A stretch of DNA of 64,000 bases from Acidobacteriota bacterium (GTDB taxonomy: Bacteria; Acidobacteriota; Terriglobia; Acidiferrales; UBA7541). The number at the start of each line of letters is the position of its first letter. Within the stretch, counting starts at the first letter, position 1. The notes beneath the pieces were generated by a model, which was not told the origin of the DNA, made no database searches, and worked only from the letters and a program-made list of their open reading frames with translations. Both the position numbers and the translations under genes were made by a program. The DNA lies in contig JABCZK010000016.1 of NCBI GenBank assembly GCA_013289695.1, forward strand, positions 1-64,000, given 5' to 3'. Shown one piece after another: positions 1-7,566 of the stretch.

Positions 1-1740
1 TCCGCGCGTGCGGCCGGCGGGAAGCGGGCTGTCCCAATTTGCTTTTTGCGCCGCGAGATCCAGCACCGCCAGCATGCGCGGCTGGCCCGCCAGCAAAGTG
101 CGGCGCAGCTGGTAAGGATCCTTGCCGCCGGCATGCGCCACTTCGTCGAGAAACGCCTCGACGGAAAATCCCGTGTGCGAATGACCCACCGACCGCCACC
201 ACTGCACAGGAACTTCATTCGTGGGACTGTGCAGTTCCACTTGTAGGTTCGGGATTCCGTAGAGGATGTCGGCAGCGCCTTCGACGGATGCCGAGTCAAT
301 TCCGTTCTTGATGCCGTAAGCTTCGAACATGGTGCCCGCCATGATGGACTGGCCGACAATGGTATGAGTCCAAGCGACAGGATTGCCGCTTGCGTCCAGG
401 CCCGCAGCAAAATGGTCGTACCACATCGGGCGATACCAGCCGCCGCGAATATCATCTTCGCGCGTCCACACAACTTTCACCGGAACTTTCGCAGCCTTGG
501 CTACTTCGGTGGCTTCGCTGACGAAATCGCAAGCAGGGTTCGCGCGCCTGCCGAAGCCTCCGCCCAGAAGCGTCGTGTGCAACGTGACTTGCTCGGGTTT
601 CAGGCCGGCCACTTTAGCAGCCGCGGCGCGATCGCCAGTCTGAAATTGCGTGCCCGTCCAAATCTCGCAGCGATCCTCGTGCAAATCCACCACGGTGTTC
701 AGCGGTTCCATCATGCAGTGCGCGAGGTACGGGACTTCGTACTCAGCGGTGATGGTCTTAGCGGCACCTGCGAGAGCGCCGGCAGGATCGCCGATTTTTC
801 GCGCGATCAAGCCGGGAGTTTTCGACATCGCGGAAAACTTTTCGCGCAGCTCGACGGTGGATAGCGCGGCTCCCGGCCCGTCGTCCCAAGTGATTTCCAG
901 CTTTTCGCGGCCGAGCTTCGCAGGCCAAAAGCCGCTGGCCACCACCGCGACGCCCGAAGGAACCTGCACGACGTTCACGACGCCGGGAATTGCTTTGGCC
1001 TTGTCCGCGTTGAAGCTCACAACTTTTCCGCCAAAGACGGGCGCGCGCGCCACCACCGCCGTCAGCATCCCGGGGATGTAAACATCCAGCCCGAATTGCG
1101 CCGTGCCATTCGTCTTCGAAGGAGTATCCAGACGATGTACGGGCTTGCCCACCAGCGTGAAGTCCTTGGGGTCCTTCAGCGGAATATCTTTTGGCGGCGC
1201 GATCTTCGCCGCTGCCTCGGCAAGGCTGCCGTAAGAGGCGCGGCGGCCCGTGGGTGTGTGGAGGACATAACCTTTTTCAGCGCGGCAGCTTTGCGGATCA
1301 ACATTCCAAGATTGCGCCGCGGCAGCGATGAGCATGATGCGCGCCATCGCGCCCATTTTGCGGAAGCGGTCATATTCGGAATTTGTAGTGGTGCTGCCTC
1401 CGGTCATCATGAGCCCGAAGACGGTGTGGTTGTAAACCGCGTCCACCGGAGAGGACTCCACGCGAATCCGCGCCCAATCGGCTTCGAGTTCTTCGTTCAG
1501 CAGCATCGGAAGCGAAGTGTAAATCCCCTGGCCCATTTCCGAGTGATTGGAAATCACGGTGACGGATTCGTCGGCATCGATGCGCACAAATGCGTTCAGC
1601 GCGACGGGCTTCGCCGGGGAATCAGCGGCGCGCGCCGCAGGCACGAACTCCGGAACGTAGAGGCTGATCAGCAGTCCGCCGCCCAGCGCGGCGCTCGCCT
1701 TCAGAAATTCGCGGCGTTTCATTTCCGTGGCGCCGCTCAC
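1..1740 (-). CDS. Molybdopterin-binding subunit of an IorB-type aldehyde/isoquinoline oxidoreductase (3' end cut by window)
   Basis: This is the large molybdenum-cofactor subunit of a xanthine-oxidase-family hydroxylase, of the isoquinoline 1-oxidoreductase beta type. The frame is open from a GTG at 1740 to the window edge. It begins with a twin-arginine signal (KRREFLKAS, then a hydrophobic run ending AARA), so export as a folded cofactor-loaded complex is expected. Readable family motifs include [12 protein letters not shown] near the start, [11 protein letters not shown] and [16 protein letters not shown]. The GTG start overlaps the TGA stop of the 2Fe-2S subunit gene (GTGA), indicating translational coupling; an ATG at 1722 is an alternative start. 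No FAD subunit is adjacent, which fits the two-subunit Ior type rather than xanthine dehydrogenase. The substrate cannot be read from sequence. Confidence 0.9.
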   Translation of the reverse strand, partial: MSGATEMKRREFLKASAALGGGLLISLYVPEFVPAARAADSPAKPVALNAFVRIDADESVTVISNHSEMGQGIYTSLPMLLNEELEADWARIRVESSPVDAVYNHTVFGLMMTGGSTTTNSEYDRFRKMGAMARIMLIAAAAQSWNVDPQSCRAEKGYVLHTPTGRRASYGSLAEAAAKIAPPKDIPLKDPKDFTLVGKPVHRLDTPSKTNGTAQFGLDVYIPGMLTAVVARAPVFGGKVVSFNADKAKAIPGVVNVVQVPSGVAVVASGFWPAKLGREKLEITWDDGPGAALSTVELREKFSAMSKTPGLIARKIGDPAGALAGAAKTITAEYEVPYLAHCMMEPLNTVVDLHEDRCEIWTGTQFQTGDRAAAAKVAGLKPEQVTLHTTLLGGGFGRRANPACDFVSEATEVAKAAKVPVKVVWTREDDIRGGWYRPMWYDHFAAGLDASGNPVAWTHTIVGQSIMAGTMFEAYGIKNGIDSASVEGAADILYGIPNLQVELHSPTNEVPVQWWRSVGHSHTGFSVEAFLDEVAHAGGKDPYQLRRTLLAGQPRMLAVLDLAAQKANWDSPLPAGRTRG

Positions 1741-2207
1741 TTGGCACCTCGCTGCGCTTGAATCTCAGCAGCGCGATGAATGGCGCGCCGTATGCGCGGG
1801 TACGTGCCGCAGCGGCAAATGTTGCCGGACATCGCTTCGTCAATATCCTCATCGGTAGGCGCGGAATTTTCGGTGAGCAACACGGCCGCGCTCATGATCT
1901 GCCCGGACTGGCAGTAACCGCACTGCGGCACATCAATTTCGATCCAGGCCTGCTGCAGCGGATGCGTAAGGTCAGGCGAGATTCCTTCGATGGTAGTGAC
2001 TTTTTTCCCTTCGGCGCGCGAAACCGGCGCAACGCACGAACGCACCGCCTGGCCGTCAATATGTACGGTGCAAGCGCCGCACAGCGCCATGCCGCAGCCG
2101 TATTTTGTTCCCGTAAGATTCAGGGAATCGCGGATTACCCAAAGCAAAGGAGTGGAGGGAGGATCTTCCACGGTGACAGGCTTGCCATTGACGGTGAATG
2201 AGATCAA
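1737..2207 (-). CDS. (2Fe-2S)-binding small subunit, IorA-type
   Basis: Electron-transfer subunit of the molybdo-hydroxylase encoded just downstream. The 156-residue protein has the plant-ferredoxin-type cluster cysteines at 38, 43, 46 and 58, and the second, all-alpha cluster domain with cysteines at 95, 98, 130 and 132 (CGYCQSGQ and ICRCGTY). Length and domain order match the family. The start is TTG at 2207, preceded by a purine-rich AAGGGGGC. It lies upstream of and overlaps the large subunit, so the two form one operon. Electrons probably leave to a membrane cytochrome or other acceptor not seen here. Confidence 0.93.
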   Translation of the reverse strand: MISFTVNGKPVTVEDPPSTPLLWVIRDSLNLTGTKYGCGMALCGACTVHIDGQAVRSCVAPVSRAEGKKVTTIEGISPDLTHPLQQAWIEIDVPQCGYCQSGQIMSAAVLLTENSAPTDEDIDEAMSGNICRCGTYPRIRRAIHRAAEIQAQRGAK

Positions 2208-2411
2208 AGAGCGCCCCCTTCGATTTGAATATTATGTGGCTGTTTGGATGTATCGAAACCGCGATACGATGCAGAAGAATGCAATTGGGCTGGGGCTTTC
2301 TGATGCAGAGACGAGCACGCCTGCACGGGAAGATTATGTGACAGAAATAGAATCTGGGCAAGCGGGACGAAAGTTGCCACAGGTATCGCTGGTGCCACAA
2401 AGACGCGATCG

Positions 2412-3800
2412 CTAGAGCTTATTGAGCCCGTCGAGCGCGGCTACCTTATATGCCTCCGCCAAAGTCGGATAGTTGAAGACCGTGTCGCGGAAATACTCGA
2501 TGGAGCCGCCGTAGTACATCACGGCCTGACCGATGTGAATAATTTCGGTGGAGCGCTGTCCGATCACGTGCACACCAAGCAGCTTGCGCGTATTACGGTC
2601 GAAAAGCAGCTTCAACATGCCGCTTTCATCGCCCAGCATCATGCTTTTCGCCAGTTCGTTGTATTTCGCGATCCCCACTTCATAGGGAACTTTGTTCGCC
2701 GTGAGCGTTTCTTCGGTCTGCCCGACCATGGAAATCTCCGGAATCGTATAAATGCCATACGGAAAAAGCTCGGGCATGTGTTCAGACGGTGCGCCAAACA
2801 TGTGGCAACTCGCCAGCCGCCCCTGTTCCATCGAAGTGCTGGCGAGCGCGGGAAAGCCGATGATGTCTCCGGCGGCGTAAATGTGCGGGATGTTCGTCTG
2901 ATAGTGCTCATTCACTTTAATTTTGCCGCGCTCGCCGGAGTCCAGGCCCGCCGCTTCGATGCGCAACTGATCTCCATTCGCCTGGCGGCCGACAGCATAG
3001 AGCAAAGCATCGGCCTGAACTTTCTTGCCGCTCTCAAGTTCCGCGAAGACGCGATCGCGCTGCGGGTCAATTCCGACGCGCGTGACCTTCTCGCCAAGCC
3101 GAAACGTAGTGCCCATCTGCCGCAGATGGTAAGCGAGCGACTCAATAATTTCGCGGTCCACAAAATCCAGAAGCGTAGGGCGCTGATCAATTAATGTGAC
3201 TTCCGTGCCCAGCGCGGCAAGGAACGATGCGTATTCCAGTCCGACGACGCCGGCGCCGACCACGATGAGTTCGCGCGGCAGACCCTCGAGAACCGTTAGG
3301 CGGTCAGTATCCACGATGCGTTTATCATCAAAAGGAATTTCCGGGTTGCGCGCAGGGCGTGTGCCGCAGGCAATCAGAATGTGCTCGCCATGGAGCACGT
3401 GTTTGTCAGTGTCGCCCTGGACTTCGATGGTGTGCGGGTCGGTGAATTGCGCGGTGCCCTGAAAAATCTGCACGCCGTTGCGCTTCAGCTGCGCGCGAAT
3501 TACCTCGGTCTCGCGCGAGATAATCGTCCGCACGCGGAAGGACAGGTCCTGCACCGAAATGTCATTCTTGCCGCGATAGTTATCGCCGTAGAAAGCCTTC
3601 ACCGCGTTGCCGGTCAACTGGAAGATGGCTTCGCGGACGCTCTTGCTGGGAATCGTTCCGGTGTGCACGCAGACGCCGCCAATCATCAGCGTGCGATCCA
3701 CGACCGCGACGCGTTTGCGGAGTTTCGCGGCGCAAATGGCGCCCTTCTGGCCCGCAGGGCCGCTGCCGATCACGATCAGGTCAAAATTGTTCTCAGGCAT
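2412..3800 (-). CDS. sthA: Soluble pyridine nucleotide transhydrogenase (SthA-like)
   Basis: A 462-residue FAD flavoprotein of the lipoamide-dehydrogenase fold. The FAD-binding GSGPAGQKGA lies at 12-21 and the second dinucleotide-binding motif (VVGAGVVGLEYA) near 180. At the redox site the second cysteine of the usual CxxxxC pair is replaced: the segment reads GGVCVHTGTIPSK, with Cys44 kept and Thr49 in the other place. That pattern is characteristic of SthA transhydrogenases, which exchange hydride between NADPH and NAD+ without a disulfide. The dimerisation domain is complete. A gene of its own: neighbours are separated by 200-290 bp. A minus-strand -10-like AATAAT at 3814-3819 lies only about 7 nt above the inferred start. 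Confidence 0.85.
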   Translation of the reverse strand: MPENNFDLIVIGSGPAGQKGAICAAKLRKRVAVVDRTLMIGGVCVHTGTIPSKSVREAIFQLTGNAVKAFYGDNYRGKNDISVQDLSFRVRTIISRETEVIRAQLKRNGVQIFQGTAQFTDPHTIEVQGDTDKHVLHGEHILIACGTRPARNPEIPFDDKRIVDTDRLTVLEGLPRELIVVGAGVVGLEYASFLAALGTEVTLIDQRPTLLDFVDREIIESLAYHLRQMGTTFRLGEKVTRVGIDPQRDRVFAELESGKKVQADALLYAVGRQANGDQLRIEAAGLDSGERGKIKVNEHYQTNIPHIYAAGDIIGFPALASTSMEQGRLASCHMFGAPSEHMPELFPYGIYTIPEISMVGQTEETLTANKVPYEVGIAKYNELAKSMMLGDESGMLKLLFDRNTRKLLGVHVIGQRSTEIIHIGQAVMYYGGSIEYFRDTVFNYPTLAEAYKVAALDGLNKL

Positions 3801-4089
3801 TCGCTCACCAACAATTATTACCGAACCATCTTGAAATTGGAATCGCGCACAGCATCGCGAACGCGGCCTAGCGACAGGCGTATCGGCTGCGCATACAGGG
3901 CGCTGATCAAGGGTCCAGCTTCTATCGCACGGAGGGGACCGAAGTGCGTGCCAGAATGATTTTGCCGCCGAATCTTTACGGAAATATGAACGAGACTAGG
4001 ATACTGAAAAATAGCGCCGCGCGCCATGCCGGGCGGACGAAGAGGTACACAGGCCGGTCAAACCGCGGCTGGTTGGACGAATCGGGAAA
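3801..4089. other. Intergenic region, nothing recognised
   Basis: About 290 bp between the starts of the transhydrogenase and the end of the small membrane protein gene. Apart from the -10-like element near 3814-3819 I see no gene, hairpin with a T tract or repeat. Confidence 0.5.
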
Positions 4090-4446
4090 TCAGGTTCGGG
4101 ACGGTGCGACGTCCGACGAGTCCCCGTATTTTTGCGTGGCGTAGCCCACGATCAGGCCCACCAGTCCGCCGGGCAGCATGATTTCGAAGTAGTACTTCCC
4201 CTGCATGTGCGCGATGAAGAATGCGAACAACAGTCCGACGCCCAGGCCGAACAGCACACCGAGCGCGAGCGAGTGGACTTTGCGCGCAAAGACGCCGATC
4301 AAAACGCCGGCCAACAAACCTTTGCACGTTGACCCGAGCACGATGCCCATCAGCTGCGGGCGCGCCTCCGGTGTGAACCAGGCGGTAAGCCCGTCGAAAA
4401 TTCCCAGAACGCCGCCCAGGATCAGTCCGAAAGTGATCTTGTTCAC
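4090..4446 (-). CDS. Small hypothetical membrane protein
   Basis: A 118-residue protein with three or four glycine-rich membrane segments (roughly 5-25, 32-52, 57-80 and 88-105), ending in a polar tail. The GTG start at 4446 has a clear GGAGG six bases upstream. The glycine-rich helices recall small channel or multidrug-exporter-like folds, but I do not recognise a family. It sits alone between the transhydrogenase and RidA genes, all on the minus strand. Confidence 0.7.
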   Translation of the reverse strand: MNKITFGLILGGVLGIFDGLTAWFTPEARPQLMGIVLGSTCKGLLAGVLIGVFARKVHSLALGVLFGLGVGLLFAFFIAHMQGKYYFEIMLPGGLVGLIVGYATQKYGDSSDVAPSRT

Positions 4447-4500
4447 TACGTGCCTCCGGCGCGCGTGCGATATCCGCGCGTCGCCATTCGGTACGGCAAG

Positions 4501-4878
4501 CTATGCTACCGCAATCAGGTCAATTTCGACTCGGAAGTCGCGCGGTAGACGCGCCACTTCCACCGTGGTGCGCGCCGGGGGATCTTTCGGAAAATAGCGC
4601 GCATACACTTCATTCACCGCGGCAAAATCGTTCATGTCCTTCAGGAACACGCCCAGCCGCACGGCGCGATCGAGCGAAGAACCGGCTGCCTGCACGATGG
4701 CCTTTAGGTTTTCCATGATGCATTCGGCTTGCTGCGCCGCGTCGCCGGTGAGCGCGATCCCGGTGGTGGGGTCGAACGCCGTCTGGCCGGAAACGAATAT
4801 GAAGCCGTTGGCTCTGATAGCCTGCGAATACGGGCCGATAGCTTTGGGTCCTTTTTCGGTGAAAATCACTTCCTTCAC
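4501..4878 (-). CDS. ridA: RidA family enamine/imine deaminase
   Basis: A 125-residue Rid (YjgF/YER057c/UK114) protein, which hydrolyses reactive 2-aminoacrylate and related imines released by PLP enzymes, forming a trimer in the cytoplasm. The family signatures are GPYSQAI near the N-terminus, FVSGQ, and PARTTVEVARLP near the C-terminus, which holds the carboxylate-binding arginine. The frame is open further upstream, but GTG at 4878 is preceded by AAGGAGG five bases away, and the protein then has the normal family length. The threonine deaminase gene at 53.9 kb makes the substrate RidA detoxifies, but the two are not linked. Confidence 0.93.
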   Translation of the reverse strand: MKEVIFTEKGPKAIGPYSQAIRANGFIFVSGQTAFDPTTGIALTGDAAQQAECIMENLKAIVQAAGSSLDRAVRLGVFLKDMNDFAAVNEVYARYFPKDPPARTTVEVARLPRDFRVEIDLIAVA

Positions 4879-4963
4879 AAACCCTCCTTTAAGGCGGAAG
4901 ATGGAAATTGGAAAATACGAATCATACGGTGCTAACCCAATCGTCCGCGCTTGCCCGCCGGCC

Positions 4964-5014
4964 ACTTCCGCTTTTCTATCTTCGCCTTTCGAATTTCGCT
5001 TTTCTACTTTTCCG
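4964..5014. repeat. Purine/pyrimidine-rich degenerate repeat (GAAAAG type)
   Basis: On the minus strand this stretch repeats units of the form AGAAAAGCGRAA with intervening GCGAAG. It covers the 3' end of the M1-like gene and the gap to ridA. A related GAAAAT/GGAAAA tract lies at 6518-6554 on the other side of the M1-like gene. Confidence 0.5.
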
Positions 5015-6491
5015 CCGCGTAGCGATTGCGAAAGTCCTGCGGCATTCCCGTACTGTAAAGCCACACGCGAAACGGCTCGGCCAGATCCTTGCCGGTAGTT
5101 TGCTCCAGCGCCGCGCGCAGGTCACTGAAGCCTACTTCCTTGCCGCGGAGCAATGCAACCACCTGTGCCAGGCCGCTGCGCACCGGCGCTTCTCCATATG
5201 CGTCTTCGAGCGCAATGAAAAACAGCGCAGCCTTGGCCGCGGCGATGCGCCGCCGTGGCCAAGGATCGTAGAGCATGGTCGTGATGATCGATTGTTCGGA
5301 ATTCGGCGTGCCGGCGAATTGCTTCACCGCAGTGTCATAGGCATCCAGAAACTGCCCGATGCGCCGCCGCCGCGCGGGCTCGCCGCCACTGGCTTCGTCC
5401 ACCACGATCGTGGCGTAATTCGGAAGCCCTTCGCCGATTCCCACCGCCGCGTTCGGCGCGGGATACATCTCCGCTCCGAACCAGCTATGCGCCAGGGCTT
5501 GATTGATTTCAAGCGTCAATTCGTCGCTCTGGAATCCCAGCGCCAAGGCGCTGGAATTTACTAGCGCGCCGCCGGGAAAGGCAGCCGCCGCGCTCTGCTT
5601 TTCTTCTCCGGAGCGGGCGCGCAATTCCGCGGATTCCACAATATGGGGCCCGGGGATATTTTTATCGAGCGGGCCGAAATCTTTTTGCAGCGCGGACCAC
5701 GCGGCGGCGATACGCTGCGCCGCAGCAGCGGAATCCGTTGCAAGTGGCTGCAACGTCCAAAAGGACACAGCGGAGTTGTCCGCCGCTTTTCCCCTTGTGG
5801 AGGAATCGGTGTAGCGGCCCGCCACGATGTAGGCGGGCAAATCATCCTTACGCAGTTCGAAGCGATATTCGATCTCGCCGCCCGCTTTTTTTCCGCCCGC
5901 GGGAGCGCCGCCCGCGAGAACGAGAAAATTGTCCGGCACACGCACAGTGTAAAACGTTTTCGGGGGTCGCTCCGGATAAGGAGCGAGGACGCGGTTCGGC
6001 GGCTGCGGCAAAGGAACCCATCCTCGCGACCCGAGGTGGAAATTGGCAGCGGCGAGCGTGATGCGGGCGCCTTGTTCGACCGGCGCTACGAAGCTGTAGT
6101 CAATTTGCAGACTGCGTTGTTCCTTCCGCGCCCACGGCGGATCGCACCGCAGCCGCAACGTGTCCGGGTGCTCCTGTTGGTATTCCGCGGGAAGTTTCTC
6201 GGGCGTCATTTCATGGCCATTCCATTCGACAGACAGGCTGGTTCGCCCGTAGATTTTCTCGTCCGGAAAAATAACGTCAATGAATGCCAAATCACTCAGG
6301 CCGACATTTTGCAGCGTGTAGCTCGTGCGAATCCGTAACTCCGGCGGCGGGCCAGCGCTGAAGCGAACCTCGCGCGATTCTTTCAGGATTCGGTAACCGG
6401 GGGCAAGCGGTACAGTGCAGCTGACAGCGCATAGCAAAAGGACCACAACGGGGAGCAATGCACAAAGCGAACGCGGCGCGACGCGAGTCAA
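5004..6491 (-). CDS. M1-peptidase-like protein with a broken zinc site, probable lipoprotein or secreted protein
   Basis: A 495-residue protein with an N-terminal hydrophobic signal (residues 10-24) followed by Cys25 in a loose lipobox. A beta-rich aminopeptidase-N-like N-terminal domain precedes a thermolysin-like domain. The family normally has HExxH followed 18-19 residues later by a glutamate in NEG. Here the segment reads QALAHSWFG: Gln331 replaces the first zinc histidine and Ala332 the catalytic glutamate, while His335 and the distal Glu354 (GEGLPNY) remain. The fold is therefore recognisable but peptidase activity is not expected. It could be a scaffold, binding protein or chaperone. 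Neighbours give no clear partner. Confidence 0.75.
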   Translation of the reverse strand: MTRVAPRSLCALLPVVVLLLCAVSCTVPLAPGYRILKESREVRFSAGPPPELRIRTSYTLQNVGLSDLAFIDVIFPDEKIYGRTSLSVEWNGHEMTPEKLPAEYQQEHPDTLRLRCDPPWARKEQRSLQIDYSFVAPVEQGARITLAAANFHLGSRGWVPLPQPPNRVLAPYPERPPKTFYTVRVPDNFLVLAGGAPAGGKKAGGEIEYRFELRKDDLPAYIVAGRYTDSSTRGKAADNSAVSFWTLQPLATDSAAAAQRIAAAWSALQKDFGPLDKNIPGPHIVESAELRARSGEEKQSAAAAFPGGALVNSSALALGFQSDELTLEINQALAHSWFGAEMYPAPNAAVGIGEGLPNYATIVVDEASGGEPARRRRIGQFLDAYDTAVKQFAGTPNSEQSIITTMLYDPWPRRRIAAAKAALFFIALEDAYGEAPVRSGLAQVVALLRGKEVGFSDLRAALEQTTGKDLAEPFRVWLYSTGMPQDFRNRYAAEK

Positions 6492-6517
6492 GATGCAAGG
6501 ATTCTAGCCGCGGGAGC

Positions 6518-6554
6518 AGAAAATGGAAAAGGGAAAATAGAAAACGGAAAAGCG
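6518..6554. repeat. GAAAA-rich degenerate tandem repeat
   Basis: A short A/G-only tract made of GAAAAT, GGAAAA and GAAAAC units, just upstream of the M1-like gene start. It resembles the purine-rich block at 4964-5014. Confidence 0.5.
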
Positions 6555-6604
6555 TCCCCGCCCTGGCGCGTGCGATGAAGATTCCGGTGCGGTCGCGCCG
6601 GAGT

Positions 6605-7270
6605 CTAGGATGCCGCAAAACGCCGCAGGATTTCTGCGTCGGTGGAACCGTGGCGGCGCAGCGCGATGATTTCGGGCGCTTCGGAATCAGGAATTCCGCG
6701 GCGCACCAATTCCAGCAAAGTGACGTTGTCAACTCGCAGATTCCGCAGCGTCCCCAGTGATGCGCCTGAAAGCGCCGGCCTTCCCGAAGCATGATGCCGT
6801 GCCACTTCCAGAACGATGGCGTCAGAAAGACCCGCCAGGTGCATCGCTTGCAGCTCGCCGTAACCCAGGCCGACTTGGTCCATTCCGGCGAGCGCCAGGA
6901 CGCTGCCTTCGCTCAAGCCAGACTGATGCAGCGACGCGATGGCATCACCGGCGGTAAACGCCTCGCCGCGGCCATGAAAAATCTGCAGCAACGTGACGCA
7001 ATCCGCGTCGCTAAGGCCAGACTGCCGGACTTTTGCAATTTCGCCGACCTCCGCAGCCGTGATGTGCAGCGCCTTCAATTCCTTGATGGTGCTGTAATGC
7101 ACTCCGGCGCCGTCCAGCGGTTTGGTGTCGAGCGGGGTCAGACTTTCACACGCTATTTGCGAAAAGAGCATGGCAAGAATAAAGATCGCGGTGAACGAAC
7201 TTCTGCGGCGCACAACGCGGCCCAATCCGCGGGCGGAACCGATCACCTGGACGGTTCCCATTGCTTTCAT
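6605..7270 (-). CDS. Hypothetical exported protein with helical repeats
   Basis: A 221-residue protein if started at ATG 7270 (ATG 7261 is nearly as good). The frame is open upstream to 7444, but the downstream start places a signal sequence (FTAIFILAMLFSQIAC) at the proper position, possibly a lipoprotein signal with a weak lipobox at IAC. The mature part is made of repeated amphipathic helices with a recurring pattern such as LHQSGLSEGSVLAL, LAGLSDAIVLEV and VRRGIPDSEAPEI, each with GLSD/GIPD-like turns. That suggests a helical repeat solenoid. I do not recognise a named family. Confidence 0.6.
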   Translation of the reverse strand: MKAMGTVQVIGSARGLGRVVRRRSSFTAIFILAMLFSQIACESLTPLDTKPLDGAGVHYSTIKELKALHITAAEVGEIAKVRQSGLSDADCVTLLQIFHGRGEAFTAGDAIASLHQSGLSEGSVLALAGMDQVGLGYGELQAMHLAGLSDAIVLEVARHHASGRPALSGASLGTLRNLRVDNVTLLELVRRGIPDSEAPEIIALRRHGSTDAEILRRFAAS

Positions 7271-7353
7271 TGTACAGAGTGAACGCCCGCGCCGGGCGGC
7301 GTGACGCGGAATGATTACCGGGTTTCGAGAATCGTGGTTCCGCCAGTGGCTGA

Positions 7354-7513
7354 CCAGTTCGCGGACAGATTCGGTTCTTAGGGGGTCGGAGCTTCGGTTC
7401 ATCCGGAGACCCTGCCTGTGGCAGGGCTCGAAGGGCTTCGCCAATTCGTGCTTGGTGATCGCTGGACTTCAGCCCCTGAGGAAACGGTTTGAAGCATTTT
7501 TCCACAAACTGTG
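7354..7513. repeat. Dispersed repeat, copy A (MITE-like)
   Basis: About 160 bp that resembles the block at 12661-12786. Shared landmarks are a left end with GTTCGCGGACAGATTCGG-like sequence, GGGGGTCGGAGCTTCGG, the CCCCTGAGGAAA box followed by GGTT, and a right end TTTTTCCACAAACTGT. The two ends are imperfect inverted repeats of each other. There is no coding capacity. It fills most of the gap between the hypothetical exported protein and the relA start regions. Confidence 0.6.
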
Positions 7514-7566
7514 ACGTCGCTCGCGAGAGTGACAAAATACCGCGAAAACGATTTGTGCGAAGAAAA

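Noticed and set aside
1-2207. Xanthine dehydrogenase
   Set aside because: Tat signal and IorB-type motifs in the large subunit and no FAD subunit point to the Ior-type enzyme.
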